Counted from the first letter of the stretch, positions 1 through 8,621 are shown. The stretch is DNA of 64,000 nucleotides from Viscum album (GCA_963277665.1 OY728152.1:1191468357-1191532356); one strand, 5' to 3'. The notes: generated from the letters alone by a model not told the origin. Translations and numbers: made by a program.

Positions 1-435
1 ATAGTCATTTTTACCCTGAAGAATATCATTACATGAAAGGTATCAGTGTCTATGTGATTCACATCTCACAAAAACGAATATTATAACATTGATTACCTCG
101 GTTAAGTTAGGTCTTGAGGGGAATGGATCGCCTCAAAGCTGGTGAGGGGTGGATCTTCTCGCGGGGGTTGTTCTTGAGTTGTTTGTTCTCTTCGCCTCTC
201 CTCCATCAAACTCTTTAGCATCTCTCCCTGAGTTTGGATTAGTTCTTCAAGTGTAGCTACTCTATCTCTCATTACATGAAATTCTTTAGTTTGTTCATCC
301 TCTTGTTTTTTTCTGAAAATATGCCCGGGGTGACACCCCAAAACTCACACCTCTGATGCGGCCATACTGTTCTGGCTGTTTCAAGGCCTTTGAAAGTATG
401 TCTGCATCCGGTGCGGGTGTTGTTGATTCCTGTGA

Positions 436-524
436 CTATGTCAAATAGAAAATATGAAAAAATAAGTAAGCATTGTTATGTAATAGTGATTTAAAGAAAA
501 AAATTTATATTATGTCATACTTAC
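436..524 (-). other. Intron 4 of the En/Spm accessory gene (89 nt)
   Basis: The donor TGT|GTAAGT is at 525/524 and the acceptor GACATAG|TCACAGG at 436/435. Splicing in phase 0 joins V-W-E-T-C to S-Q-E-S-T-T-P-A-P. A second AG six bases on (430) is an alternative acceptor in the same frame. Confidence 0.72.
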
Positions 525-644
525 ACATGTTTCCCACACTTTTTGTGTGTTTTCATCTATTAGTTTCCCCTCTTTATTAACATGAGCCTCCTTCCCTAGC
601 ACATGGCGTGGTATGGAAGTGACTTAAGATTTTTATTCATCAAT

Positions 645-723
645 CTGCATATAAAAAGAGAAACATGGTTATAATGTTATTTTATGTCACATAAAATTAT
701 TACAGTACTTTTAAAATACATAC
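645..723 (-). other. Intron 3 of the En/Spm accessory gene (79 nt)
   Basis: The donor CAATTG|GTATGT is at 724/723 and the acceptor TATGCAG|ATTG at 645/644. Splicing joins Y-A-S-I-E-K-Q-L to the exon with H-V-L-G-K-E-A-H in phase 0. Confidence 0.72.
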
Positions 724-1105
724 CAATTGTTTTTCAATTGAAGCGTACCCCAACCTTGCTTTACGGTAGGGGTACGCTGGTTTTGCTGCCCGTTCTTTAT
801 TTTCAGCACTCAGTTGCTGTTTCATAAATAAAAACCTATCAATCAACATGATGAATACAAGCAACTTTACACAACGTGTAACCAAATACAATATACCTGA
901 AAATTATGTTCCTCACGACGGTTGCAAAACGCTTCCCACGTTCCTTGGGATATCAAGTAGGAATAAAGAGGAGGAGGGTGCGGCTTGATTTTCCCTTCGG
1001 CATTTTCAGATGATGTTTCATTAAAATGGTGCGAAAGCCTCTATGAAACCTTCCTTCCAGTATAAAAACATATTCTTTGTGCGAAACATCTACTATAAAT
1101 GCACT

Positions 1106-1189
1106 CTGCAAGAGATGATGAAGGGTTAGTCAATATTTCAATATTTTATTTTATTTTAATAAATTAAATAGATGATATCGTAATGTTAC
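1106..1189 (-). other. Intron 1 of the En/Spm accessory gene (84 nt)
   Basis: The donor reads ACG|GTAAC at 1190/1189. A CTAAC branch-point-like motif lies upstream of the acceptor TTGCAG|AGTG at 1106/1105. Removing it joins two open frames in phase 0 and fuses W-E-E-I-T directly to S-A-F-I-V-D-V, as expected for the family. Confidence 0.8.
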
Positions 1190-1509
1190 CGTAATCTCTT
1201 CCCACGTTAATGTTTTCAACCCGCTGACAACATGGTGCCACGACTCTACGTCAATCGGCACGCGTTGTCGAGTGATGATTCCAATGTAGCTACTAAACAT
1301 GGCTTTGTTGGGGTTTACGTGCTGGCCTAGCTTATTCCATCCCACCTCATATTTGATGCCTTTTTCTTTTGCCTTAAGGATTTTTTCTAAAACTGTCAAA
1401 CTATGGTGCACCTGTTTTTTTTTTTTGTCGCTAGGGTTTCATCGCATACCATTTCCTCGGTTTCTGAATCATCATTATGTTTCTCCAAAGCGCTAGCATC
1501 GGCACTGAC

Positions 1510-1645
1510 ACCAGCTGCAACAGGTTGAGAGACCTGTTGTACATCAGCAATGGGACCAGCTGCAACAGGTTGAGAGACCTGTTGTCTCTCAGCAGTGGGA
1601 CCAGCTGCAACAGGTTGAGAGACGTGTTGTGTCTCGGGATTGGGT
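1510..1645 (-). repeat. Three 45-bp tandem repeats in the En/Spm accessory gene
   Basis: The block ACCAGCTGCAACAGGTTGAG (plus strand) starts at 1510, 1555 and 1600. The period is 45 bp. On the minus strand each unit codes 15 residues with the core V-S-Q-P-V-A-A-G. The length keeps the frame, so copy number could change without breaking the protein. Confidence 0.9.
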
Positions 1646-1701
1646 GCATCAGCAGGTGAAGAAGTCATTATCTGTAAAACTGGTTTAAAATTTAATTTAG
1701 A

Positions 1702-2520
1702 TCACATAAAAGCAGCAGCGAACAGATAATAACATAATGTAACACAATCTATATTACAATAATAATCAATAACCTGATTATTGAACTCCCTTTTTTTAAA
1801 GGGCTGAAGGGATTTTACCCCTCTATCAACTATCCACATCCCTTCATTGTGGTCTCCTATGACGTACAAAACGTCATCTACATTGGGACCACTACGAAAT
1901 GATTGAGAAGTCACAATGAAAGGGTCATATTCCGTTGCATTTTCATCTGACCCTTCAACTGTTTTGGTCGATAACAGAACAATTGACCAGTTTCGGTTTC
2001 CGGGATCTGGAACACAAAATACTTGCAATACCTGTGATGACATTATAAATGGTTTGTCTTTCTCCCCTTCCTTACTTAAATCAACTTTCACGAATCCCAA
2101 ATCATCTATTTTAACAGCACTCCTCTTATCAACCCACTTTCACTGAAATATCGGAACTTGAAATTCCGTATAATCCAACTCCCATATTTGTTTGATGATG
2201 CCAAAGTATGACATATTCGCATAAATTGGATTTCTGTCCTTAACACCATAAACATGCATCCCTTCAGCCACAATTGTAACCCCACTATTCTGCATGGTAC
2301 TGTCTTCACCATGTTCATTAGTATAAAATTCATAACCATTAACTACATAAGCATTGTAAGATAATGCATACACACTTGGTCCTCCGGCTATCCATCGAAA
2401 TCGTTCCGAAATTGACTTTGGATTTTCATCTAACTCCTTAAAAATATGATCTCGAAACCATCCTATAAATTGTCGAATATGTGTATCTGATATCCATTTT
2501 TCAGCCCTTGATGGATTCAA
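1702..2520 (-). pseudogene. DUF4216 domain and C-terminus of the CACTA transposase
   Basis: Two in-frame segments are separated by a TGA at 2140-2142. The first contains N-S-G-V-T-I-V-A-E-G, then Y-F-G-I-I-K-Q-I-W-E-L-D-Y, the signature of DUF4216. The second continues K-W-V-D, then K-D-K-P-F-I-M-S-S-Q-V-L-Q-V-F and W-I-V-D, the usual C-terminal half. The TGA falls where the family usually has Cys (F-x-C-x-W-V-D), so a single-base change explains it. The end at 1702 follows an uncharacteristic hydrophobic tail and may itself be altered. Confidence 0.9.
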
Positions 2521-2550
2521 ATGCTTAAGAATTTCTTTGTGTATTTCAAC

Positions 2551-3204
2551 TTATGGGTCAACGTCGAAACTGTTATGAAAAACATAATGGTGGGCCTGCT
2601 CCCGATCTGTAATATTGATTGTGACAACCTTTCTTCCAGAAATTCCTTCACCCTCAAGCCTCCCAATGTGACGATATTTCGGTAAGCCAATGCTTTCCAC
2701 ACCAGACAAGTATTCGGTACAGAATTCAATGGCTTTTTCAACAATATATCTCTCTGGAATACAACCCTCTGGCTGACTTCGATTTTTGACATACCCTTTC
2801 AAAATCATCATATACCGTCCAATGGGGTACATCAATCTGTAATATACATGACCACATAGTCGAATCTCTCTCACCAAGTGGACCATCAAATGAACCATCA
2901 TATCAAAGAATGAAGGCGGGAAGAACATTTCTAATTCACATAATATGATGGCAATTTCTTTTTCCATATCTGGCAATTTCGCTGGGTCTATTACTTTGTT
3001 GCATATAGCTTTGAAGAAGAAACATAGTTTCGTTAGTGTATGGCAGACATTCTTGTGAAAAATGCAACGTAAAGCAATTGGAATGAGATTTTTCATCAAA
3101 ACATGACAGTCATGTGATTTCAGACCTTTTAACTTCAAGTCGCTTATTGACACAAGGTTACTGATATTTGACGAATACCCCTCTGTAACCTTTACGTCAT
3201 TCAA
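2551..3204 (-). pseudogene. DUF4218 domain of the CACTA transposase
   Basis: About 217 codons continue the tnp2 frame after stops at 3217-3219 and 3211-3213. Hallmarks are G-L-K-S-H-D-C-H-V-L near residue 30, L-C-E-L-E-M-F-F-P-P-S-F-F-D near 90, then V-H-L-V-R-E-I-R-L-C-G-H-V-Y-Y-R, M-Y-P-I-G-R-Y-M and K-N-R-S-Q-P-E-G-C-I. These are typical of DUF4218, which always follows tnp2 in plant CACTA transposases. A TAA at 2551-2553 interrupts the frame. The same frame then reads straight on into N-P-S-R-A-E-K-W and the DUF4216 part. Confidence 0.92.
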
Positions 3205-3216
3205 GAAGTTTCAAAA

Positions 3217-4326
3217 CTAATATCTCTCCTGCATGGAAAGAGTGTAAGCAGCAGGAGGAATAAATGTTCGTTTTTCACCCTTCACTGGTGCCAAATCTTC
3301 TCGTATTCCCATCTCAACCATGTCCAACCTAGCCATAATTCCATATTTTGTTTTGCCAGATGTATTTAGCAACGTGCCGATAACACTGTCAAATACATTT
3401 TTGTCTACATGCATAGAATCAATAAAATGTCTTACATATAGACAATTCCAGTATTGTAATTCAAAAAAAATTAATCTCTTTTTCCAACTGATTTTTATAA
3501 GGTTTTTCGAATCCGGTTTACCAAAAGTAGTGTCCTCATTTTTAACTTTCTCAAACAATTGATCGCCTGTTAGTGGATACGGTGTTGTACATTCTTCTGA
3601 ACTTCCATCGAATGATGTCTTACAAGAATGGTACTTATGTCGTCGCGGTAGAAATCTACGATGTCCTATAAACATGGTTTTCGATGAATGTTTCAACCTA
3701 ATTGATTGTGTACCTTCTTCAGAAATGGGACAGCCTTGAGTTCCTTTAATGCTATATCCTGACAAATTTCCATAAGCAGGGAAGTCATTTATCGTCCCAT
3801 ACAACATGACACTCAAAGTGAAATCTTCCTTTCTGTAAGAATCATACAATTTAACACATGAACCCCACAATAATTTCAAATCTTCGATCAATGGAGCTAA
3901 ATAAACATTAATATCATTACCCGGTTGTTTTGGTCCTGATATAAGCATAGATAACATGATGTATTTTTGTTTCATGCATAACCACGGTGGTAAGTTATAA
4001 TTTATCAACATAACCGGCCATGTACTGTGACTGTTGCTTTGAAAACCAAAAGGATTCACTCCATCTGTAGATAATGCAAGATGATGTTTTCTCAACTCGT
4101 TTCCAAATTCAGGATACTCATGATCGATTCGCTTCCACTGAGGAGAGTCTGCAGGGTGACGTAGTATCCCATCTTTAATTCTTGTATCTTCATGCCTTGT
4201 TAATTGTTCTGTAGTCTCCTCACTTCCATATAGGCATCTAAACCGTGAATGATTGGAAAGTACCATACAACTTTTAAAGGACTGGATTAATCTTTCTTGT
4301 ATCGAGAAGCAGCACACTTTGGGCAT
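3217..4326 (-). pseudogene. tnp2 (Transposase_21) catalytic core of the CACTA transposase
   Basis: This 369-codon open stretch is the best-preserved part of the transposase. Recognisable blocks are K-D-G-I-L-R-H-P-A-D-S-P near residue 50, D-G-V-N-P-F-G-F, H-S-T-W-P-V, the Y-N-L-P-P-W-L-C-M-K-Q-K-Y-I-M-L-S block, I-S-G-P-K-Q-P-G-N-D-I, T-I-N-D-F-P-A-Y-G-N-L-S-G and, near the end, F-I-D-S-M-H-V-D-K-N-V. These match the family in order and spacing. The first ~25 residues are frameshift artefact: the true continuation of the upstream piece runs in another frame as W-Y-F-P-I-I to about 4245, then switches to R-F-R-C-L-Y-G-S-E-E-T. The stretch ends at TAG 3217-3219. Confidence 0.93.
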
Positions 4327-4871
4327 TCTTTAAGTGATTTGTGGTCCTTGATAAATAGTATACAATCATTCAGGTAGGCGTGTATTCTTTCAGAGATCAT
4401 ACCCATAGAGCGTAGCATTCGTTTGGCATTGTATGTTCGGCTCGGGAGCTCATTGTCTTCTGGGAGCATGTCATTCAAGAGGGCAAGTAGTTTCATAAAA
4501 CTGTCGTCACTCCACCCGTTATCTGCTTTCAAATTATACAGCTTCAGTACGGCTAAAAATGTTTTATATTTAGTGCAACCAGCATACAATGGCATCTTTG
4601 CACAACTTTTTAACTTCTCAAACAATTTTGGTCAATCACGAAGTTCATCTTCGAAGGTCCTTGTAATTTTCTCAATACGATCTTCATCATCATTCACATC
4701 TATAATCACATCCTCCACATGGTCATCTTTATTGTTCATGTTTGTGATCATATCAGATGATCCATAAAACACAGTGTCACCCCAGTCACTACCTACATTC
4801 GTTGTTTCCCCGTGTTTATTCCAACATGTATAACTTTGATCTGTTCCATGACAGATCATGTGTACTTCCAA
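4287..4871 (-). pseudogene. Linker region of the CACTA transposase between Transpos_assoc and tnp2
   Basis: Two in-frame pieces are split only by a TGA at 4632-4634. The right piece carries an acidic stretch with many Asp/Glu around D-V-N-D-D-E-D-R-I-E. The left piece has P-L-Y-A-G-C-T-K-Y near its start, then L-P-S-R-T-Y-N-A-K-R-M, and ends in C-P-K-C-A-A-S-R-Y. These correspond to the conserved P-L-Y-x-G-C and C-P-x-C-x2-S-R-[WY] blocks that precede the catalytic core in tnp2 proteins. The pieces have no true start codons; both begin on TTG within the former continuous frame. Confidence 0.88.
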
Positions 4872-5034
4872 CTCATCTAGACTAATTTGTTTTGAATAAC
4901 AACAGTGTAAACACGGACAAAGGATTTGAGAAAGTCACATGCATGATATTTTGAAAACATGATAAATTCTTTCACGCCTTCTTCATACTCTTTTGTCAAC
5001 CGATTGGCATTCATCCATTCTTTATTTATATTCA
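4860..5034 (-). other. Transpos_assoc domain relic (N-terminus of the CACTA transposase)
   Basis: The first part reads K-E-W-M-N-A-N-R-L-T-K-E-Y-E-E-G-V and resembles the domain's start. After a one-frame slip near 4935 the neighbouring frame gives L-C-P-C-L-H-C-C followed by L-D-E-L-E-V-H-M-I-C-H-G. The Cys-Pro-Cys-x2-Cys and H-x3-C-H-G pattern is the cysteine/histidine signature of this domain, which accompanies plant tnp2 transposases. The frame that starts at 5034 runs into a TAG in the same stretch, confirming the frameshift. Confidence 0.85.
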
Positions 5035-5049
5035 TCCTATTTGAAATCC

Positions 5050-5757
5050 ATAGGATGAGTATATAGGTTAGAGGATAAGTAATATGAGTATAATTTAGAT
5101 AAAAAAAAGATACTTCAAGGAAATAATGTGACCATGAAATGACTAAGTCTAGAATATTGTGGATCTTGAATACATTCTTTGACTGATTTGGAGAAATGAC
5201 TTCTCGAACATTTTTGGATAACCTAGAACTCCTTCCAAGGAAATAATGTGACCATGAAACAATACTTCTTGAAAAAATATGGGGAATTTATAATATTGTA
5301 ATAAAGAAAAAGATCTCTAAAAACACCCAAAACAACCTCCAGATTATCGGTGTACTCCTCCTATATATTGTAATACACAAAGAAGTATTCTAAAAAACGA
5401 AAATGGAGGTGTCTTGAAAGATATTAAATATCTAGTTCGTCAGTTCCATGAAATAGATAGAGCATTGGTGATCCCATATGGAATTTATAAATACATTAAA
5501 TATCCATATCGACTTTAAAAATATATCTTTTGAGTATCCTCTTCCCAAACCCTCAACTGTTGGTACCCTGATCTCTAGAAAATTTTCAAAAACCAATAGA
5601 ACCTTATAAGATGGTCAAACAAAGCATCAATTATAGGAAATATGTAATTATTCATTACTGTCACCTGGCTAGGAATACGGTAGACTATGAAAATTAATAG
5701 GCTCTGATATGACTTCATTGAAAACAGAATTGGAAAATACCATAGTGACATGATCAT
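5050..5757 (-). pseudogene. gypsy reverse transcriptase relic
   Basis: The segment 5700-5575 reads V-T-V-M-N-N-Y-I-F-P-I-I-D-A-L-F-D-H-L, matching the RT block V-T-V-K-N-[R/K]-Y-P-L-P-R-I-D-[D/E]-L-F-D-x-L. Near 5500-5440 another frame gives S-I-Y-F-M-E-L-T-N, corresponding to the A-x-F-M-x-L-M-N block. About 5390-5230 gives D-N-L-E-V-V-L-G-V-F-R-D and then H-G-H-I-I-S-L-E-G, the F-L-G-H-x-[V/I]-S-x-x-G block. The order is right for gypsy RT. I did not find a readable catalytic Y-x-D-D box. Several frameshifts and stops separate the blocks. Confidence 0.75.
5116..5260. repeat. 24-bp exact repeat, 121 bp apart, inside the gypsy RT relic
   Basis: CAAGGAAATAATGTGACCAT with four further matching bases occurs at 5116-5139 and again at 5237-5260. 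It codes the H-G-H-I-I-S block of RT on the minus strand. The bases between are not obviously duplicated. Confidence 0.85.
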
Positions 5758-6921
5758 ATAGATAGAACCATTTCCCTAAAGATCTTCTAGCTGATCTTTT
5801 AGCCCCTCTAAATCGGCCAGAGCCTTATGATGTGATGGAATGGAAAATGGGATCATCCTATGAAGAAAATAGATAGAAAACGCAAACACTCATTGGGGAG
5901 GTTATCCTATGAAGTCCTGTAGAAATTATTTTGTGTACTTTTCCATGACCACTGGAATTTCACATGAAGAACACTTCTCAACAAACCCAAGGAAAAACAT
6001 GGAAAAATGACATGATATGAACCATAACATAGAAGCAACTTGTCATACCCTCCATGGTTATAGATCACAATCTCCATAAAAGACATGGAATCTCCTGTTA
6101 AGAGTAAGTAACTGAACCCAATGGTGATAATAGTCATCTAGTGCACTAAATCCAATAAAAAATCCAAGACGATAATGAGGTCGGAAAAGACCAGGTCCAA
6201 AACATGGAATTACGAAATGTCCTCCATGCCAAGTACCACAACACAACTCTCAAAGAACTTGAAACCATGAACATTTTTCCTACCCAAAAGGGTTTGGAAA
6301 TACATGAAATAATTCATAAACTCTTCCGTCATACCCAAGTAATAAAAAAATTAATGACTAGGATTCCCCATTTTGAAATGAAACTAATACTATATAAGAA
6401 ATAAAAAAATCACCTCGAATTGTGGTTGGCCAAGATTATGAGTCCTCATGAATGACTTCTACTGCATTGATTTTTTCTGGATTAGACTCGTCTTTGTATT
6501 ATTTCCCTATTAAGAATCTCTGTTTCTTTTAGGATGTGATCCTCCACCATTTGAAGCCTCTTATTTTAACTAAGAGCCCTTAAAAAGTGGAGCCTACACC
6601 ACTCCCATTAGGAGCCAATTGAAAAAATCACAAGATATTCCCCGGCTACCCAAATAGGTGGAACACCCTCAGAGTATCTGGTAAAATCGTCCAGATGTTT
6701 CCCACATTTCTAATCTGATAAAAAATTGGTCTATTGTCCATAGAGTCCACATAATCTGTTTATAAAGACTACTCAAATCCCTTTCCACTACTTCTCTAAG
6801 ACTCATCGTGCTTTAGATTTTATCCTCAAAAATAACTATGGATACCATCCATTAATGGAACACCATTGAGGTCAATATTTCAATTAAAATATGCCTCTTA
6901 CATCAATACCTTGGGAAACAC

Positions 6922-7287
6922 CTAAAAATAGGTCGGTAGAATTAGAATAATAAGAATAAATCTAATATATTTCCTCAAACCCATCTCAAAATTAATAGGC
7001 ATAAGATAATCGTTCGTGGGGAGATAAAGAGATATATGAACCAAATTACGGAATCTAGTGGCATAATCCATGACTAAATGACAACCATACTCTATCATTA
7101 AAAACACATAGTCATTCATTAATATCAAGGTATCTGGGTAGAACCTCTGAAGAAATACCACTTGGAAAGTGGTAAAAGTGAGATCCTCTCTATTCCTCGA
7201 AATAATCATTGAATCGCACCACATTAAAATAAATTCATTTAAAAAGGAACCAAAAAATAACACTTTAGATTTATTAGGGGTTTTCAA
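6922..7287 (-). pseudogene. gypsy gag (retrotransposon gag domain) relic
   Basis: A 121-codon open stretch codes for part of the capsid-type gag domain. It contains T-F-T-T-F-Q-V-V-F-L-Q-R-F-Y-P, followed by M-D-Y-A-T-R-F-R-N-L-V and F-E-M-G-L-R-K-Y-I-R. In plant Ty3/gypsy gag the pattern [W/T]-x2-F-x3-F-x2-[R/K]-[F/Y]-[F/Y]-P, then Y-x3-F-x2-L and F-x2-G-L-R, occurs in this order and spacing. The frame is open by chance survival; the region around it is closed in all frames. No start codon is meaningful. Confidence 0.78.
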
Positions 7288-7300
7288 AAACTCTAAGATC

Positions 7301-7820
7301 TACTTGATACAGTCCAACTACTCCTTAAATTACTTGGTTTTCTTTTCAGTAAGGAAAAACTCTGAATTATTCTTTGAAAATTCTTGACTGTGGTCCATAG
7401 TTCATGTCTTATCATGGATACCAATTTAACCCACATTTTTTAAATTATAAATCATTGAATCCAAAAAAATGTGTATCAATGGGATGGTTCTTCTTTGGGG
7501 TACTCTGGTTCACACTCTCTATGCTTCTACATGGTCCTTCTAGGAGGTATTGTCTACAAGAAACATGAACAACCTCCATCAAGGAAAACCCAACATAAAA
7601 TCACAACAAAAGAACTAAATGAAAACACCAATACATAAGAATAACTAAATAAATCTAATGAAGTAGTGGGAAATCATAAAAACAACCCTTAGTCAGGATC
7701 AAAACATAACCACAATCCCAAACCACCCATAGAAACTGAAGATTCAACACGAAGAATAGTTGGCCAAACACTTATCCATTCAAAACATAAGAAATTCATG
7801 AAAATTTAATTTGAATCACC
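7301..7820. other. Unassigned AT-rich stretch between the gypsy gag relic and the GGA tract
   Basis: No recognisable coding or repeat signal. It may be the 5' part of the gypsy fragment or CACTA leader sequence. Confidence 0.4.
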
Positions 7821-7824
7821 TTAA

Positions 7825-8295
7825 GGAGGAGGACCCGGTGGCGGAGGAGAAGGAGGTTTCGACAACGGAGGCACCAGAGGCAACGGAGGCAGCGCAGAGG
7901 CAGGGTGGAGGCAGGGCGGAGGTAGCGGAGGCAGCGGAGGAGGAGGAGGAGGAGGAGGAGGAGGAGGCCGCGGTGGAGGAGGAGGCAGTGGAGTAGACAG
8001 AGGAGGAGGAGGAGGAGGCGCCGGTGGAGGAGGAGGAGGATGAGGCCGTGGACTAGGAGGAGGAGGAGGAAGCGCCAGTGGAGGAGGAGGAGGACGAGGT
8101 CGTGGTGGAGGAGGGGGAGGAGGAGGACCAGAGGAGGAGGAGGAGGAGGTGGCAGGTGGAGGAGGAGGCGGTGGCCGGAGGAGGAGGAGAAGGAGGAGGC
8201 AGCGGCCGCGGCGGAAGAGGATGAGGCGGCGGCGGCGGCGTGGAGGAGGGCTTCCGCGAGAGCTTGACCGGGTGCAGGGAGGAGGAAGAGGACCC
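7825..8295. repeat. GGA/TCC-rich, GC-rich low-complexity tract
   Basis: About 470 bp are dominated by GGA, GGC and GCG triplets, with the longest pure GGA runs around 7936-7965 and 7999-8041. The base composition is the opposite of the rest of the window. Several frames are open through it (Glu/Ala-rich and Arg/Gly-rich on plus, Pro/Ser-rich on minus), which is what a triplet repeat gives and is not evidence of a gene. It lies just inside the subterminal repeats of the CACTA end, where a promoter and first exon would be expected, so a regulatory or leader role is possible but not shown. Confidence 0.9.
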
Positions 8296-8317
8296 GCGGG
8301 TTTTTAACAAATCCGCG

Positions 8318-8592
8318 TGAGCCTTTGTCAGCGCTAGTAAAAAGCGCTGATAAAGGGTGTATTTATCAGCGCTAAAATGAAAAGTGATGATAAATACAAC
8401 CTTTATCAGAGCTTTTTTAGCACTGATAAATAATCCCTTTATCAGCGCTAAAAAAAAGAGCTGATAAAGGGTACACCTTTATCAGTGCTTGCTTTAGCGC
8501 TGATAAAGTTGACCTTTATCAGCGCTTTTGTTAGCACCGATAAAGGACCATCCCTTTATCAGAGCTTTACCGTTAGCGCTGATAAAGGCAGG
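8318..8592. repeat. CACTA subterminal repeat array: seven palindromic units
   Basis: Seven units of about 30-34 bp have the form CTTTATCAGCGC, a short A/T-rich centre, then GCGCTGATAAAG, with one or two variants each. They are separated by 3-12 bp and each can fold into a hairpin. Arrays of short repeats just inside the termini are the binding sites of the accessory (TNPA-type) protein in studied En/Spm elements. That the accessory protein of 100-1668 bound these is inference. Confidence 0.88.
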
Positions 8593-8603
8593 CGCATGCC
8601 TTA

Positions 8604-8621
8604 CCTATTTTTGTGGTAGTG
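8604..8621 (-). repeat. CACTA terminal inverted repeat (right end of element)
   Basis: Read on the minus strand from 8621 the sequence is CACTACCACAAAAATAGG, matching the CACTA terminus consensus. The flanking trinucleotide 8622-8624 is GAG. The partner TIR and the matching 3-bp target duplication would lie left of base 1. Confidence 0.85.

Larger units (their letters stand above)
100..1668 (-). pseudogene. Second CACTA gene, Transposase_24 (Ptta/En/Spm) type, with introns
   Basis: This is the accessory En/Spm protein gene. It starts at ATG 1666-1668 with a Ser/Pro/Ala-rich leader carrying a 15-residue tandem repeat. The core reads N-K-L-G-Q-H-V-N-P-N-K, F-S-S-Y-I-G-I-I, R-V-P-I-D and W-E-E-I-T, then S-H-K-E-Y-V-F, P-P-P-L-Y-S-Y, E-N-K-E-R-A-A-K, Y-A-S-I-E-K-Q-L, a Q-K-V-W-E-T-C block and A-D-I-L-S-K-A-L-K-Q-P-E-Q-Y-G-R. 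A C-terminal coiled coil follows (heptad-like L-E-E-L-I, M-L-K-S-L-M-E-E-R). Likely exons: 1668-1190, 1105-897, about 835-724, 644-525, 435-100. Breaks: a slip at the T12 run 1415-1426, a frameshift near 1008, two TAA codons at the start of exon 4, and a slip at the T7 run 306-312. The intron 2 acceptor is ambiguous. Confidence 0.82.
1702..5034 (-). pseudogene. CACTA tnp2-family transposase (TNPD-like), multiply broken
   Basis: This is the relic of the transposase that cuts and joins CACTA ends. Domains read in order on the minus strand: Transpos_assoc (from the ATG at 5034), a linker, Transposase_21/tnp2 (about 4326-3217), DUF4218 (3204-2551) and DUF4216 (2520-1702). The ATG at 5034 was chosen because it opens M-N-I-N-K-E-W-M, like family starts. 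Breaks seen: a frameshift near 4935 inside the first domain; stops at 4632-4634 (TGA), 4287-4289 (TAA), 3217-3219 (TAG), 3211-3213 (TGA), 2551-2553 (TAA) and 2140-2142 (TGA); and a frameshift near 4245. Between stops the frame stays open and the family motifs continue, so this was one long ORF. No product can be made now. Confidence 0.92.
5045..7300 (-). mobile_element. Ty3/gypsy retrotransposon fragment (gag to RT), heavily decayed
   Basis: Minus-strand frames carry gag-like (7287-6922) and reverse-transcriptase-like (5757-5050) sequence in the right order, with a possible zinc knuckle near 6205-6246 (C-x7-H-x4-C kept, second Cys lost). No integrase or LTR is seen next to it, and the fragment stops about where the CACTA transposase starts. 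The RT wording fits chromovirus-type gypsy elements better than Athila. Stops and shifts are far denser than in the CACTA genes on either side. Confidence 0.75.
1..8621 (-). mobile_element. CACTA (En/Spm) DNA transposon, autonomous type, decayed; left end outside window
   Basis: The unit reads right to left. Its right terminus is at 8621, where the minus strand begins CACTACCACAAAAATAGG. Inside that follow seven subterminal palindromes (8322-8589), a GGA/TCC-rich tract, a tnp2-family transposase relic (5034-1702) and a second En/Spm-type gene (1668 to about 100). This order (terminus, subterminal repeats, transposase, accessory gene) is the known layout of plant CACTA elements. The left terminus would lie before base 1. 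A decayed gypsy fragment occupies about 5050-7300, so the right end and the transposase could belong to two different CACTA copies; I infer one element from orientation and spacing. All genes are inactivated by stops and frameshifts. Confidence 0.75.

Noticed and set aside
6205..6246. Zinc knuckle of the gypsy gag (C-x7-H-x4-C).
   Set aside because: The second Cys of the C-x2-C-x4-H-x4-C motif is missing, so it is only mentioned as possible within the gypsy fragment.
7811..8310. Overlapping open frames of Glu/Ala-, Arg/Gly- and Pro/Ser-rich protein on both strands.
   Set aside because: A pure GGA/GCC triplet repeat stays open in several frames at once. No domain, start context or codon pattern supports a gene.
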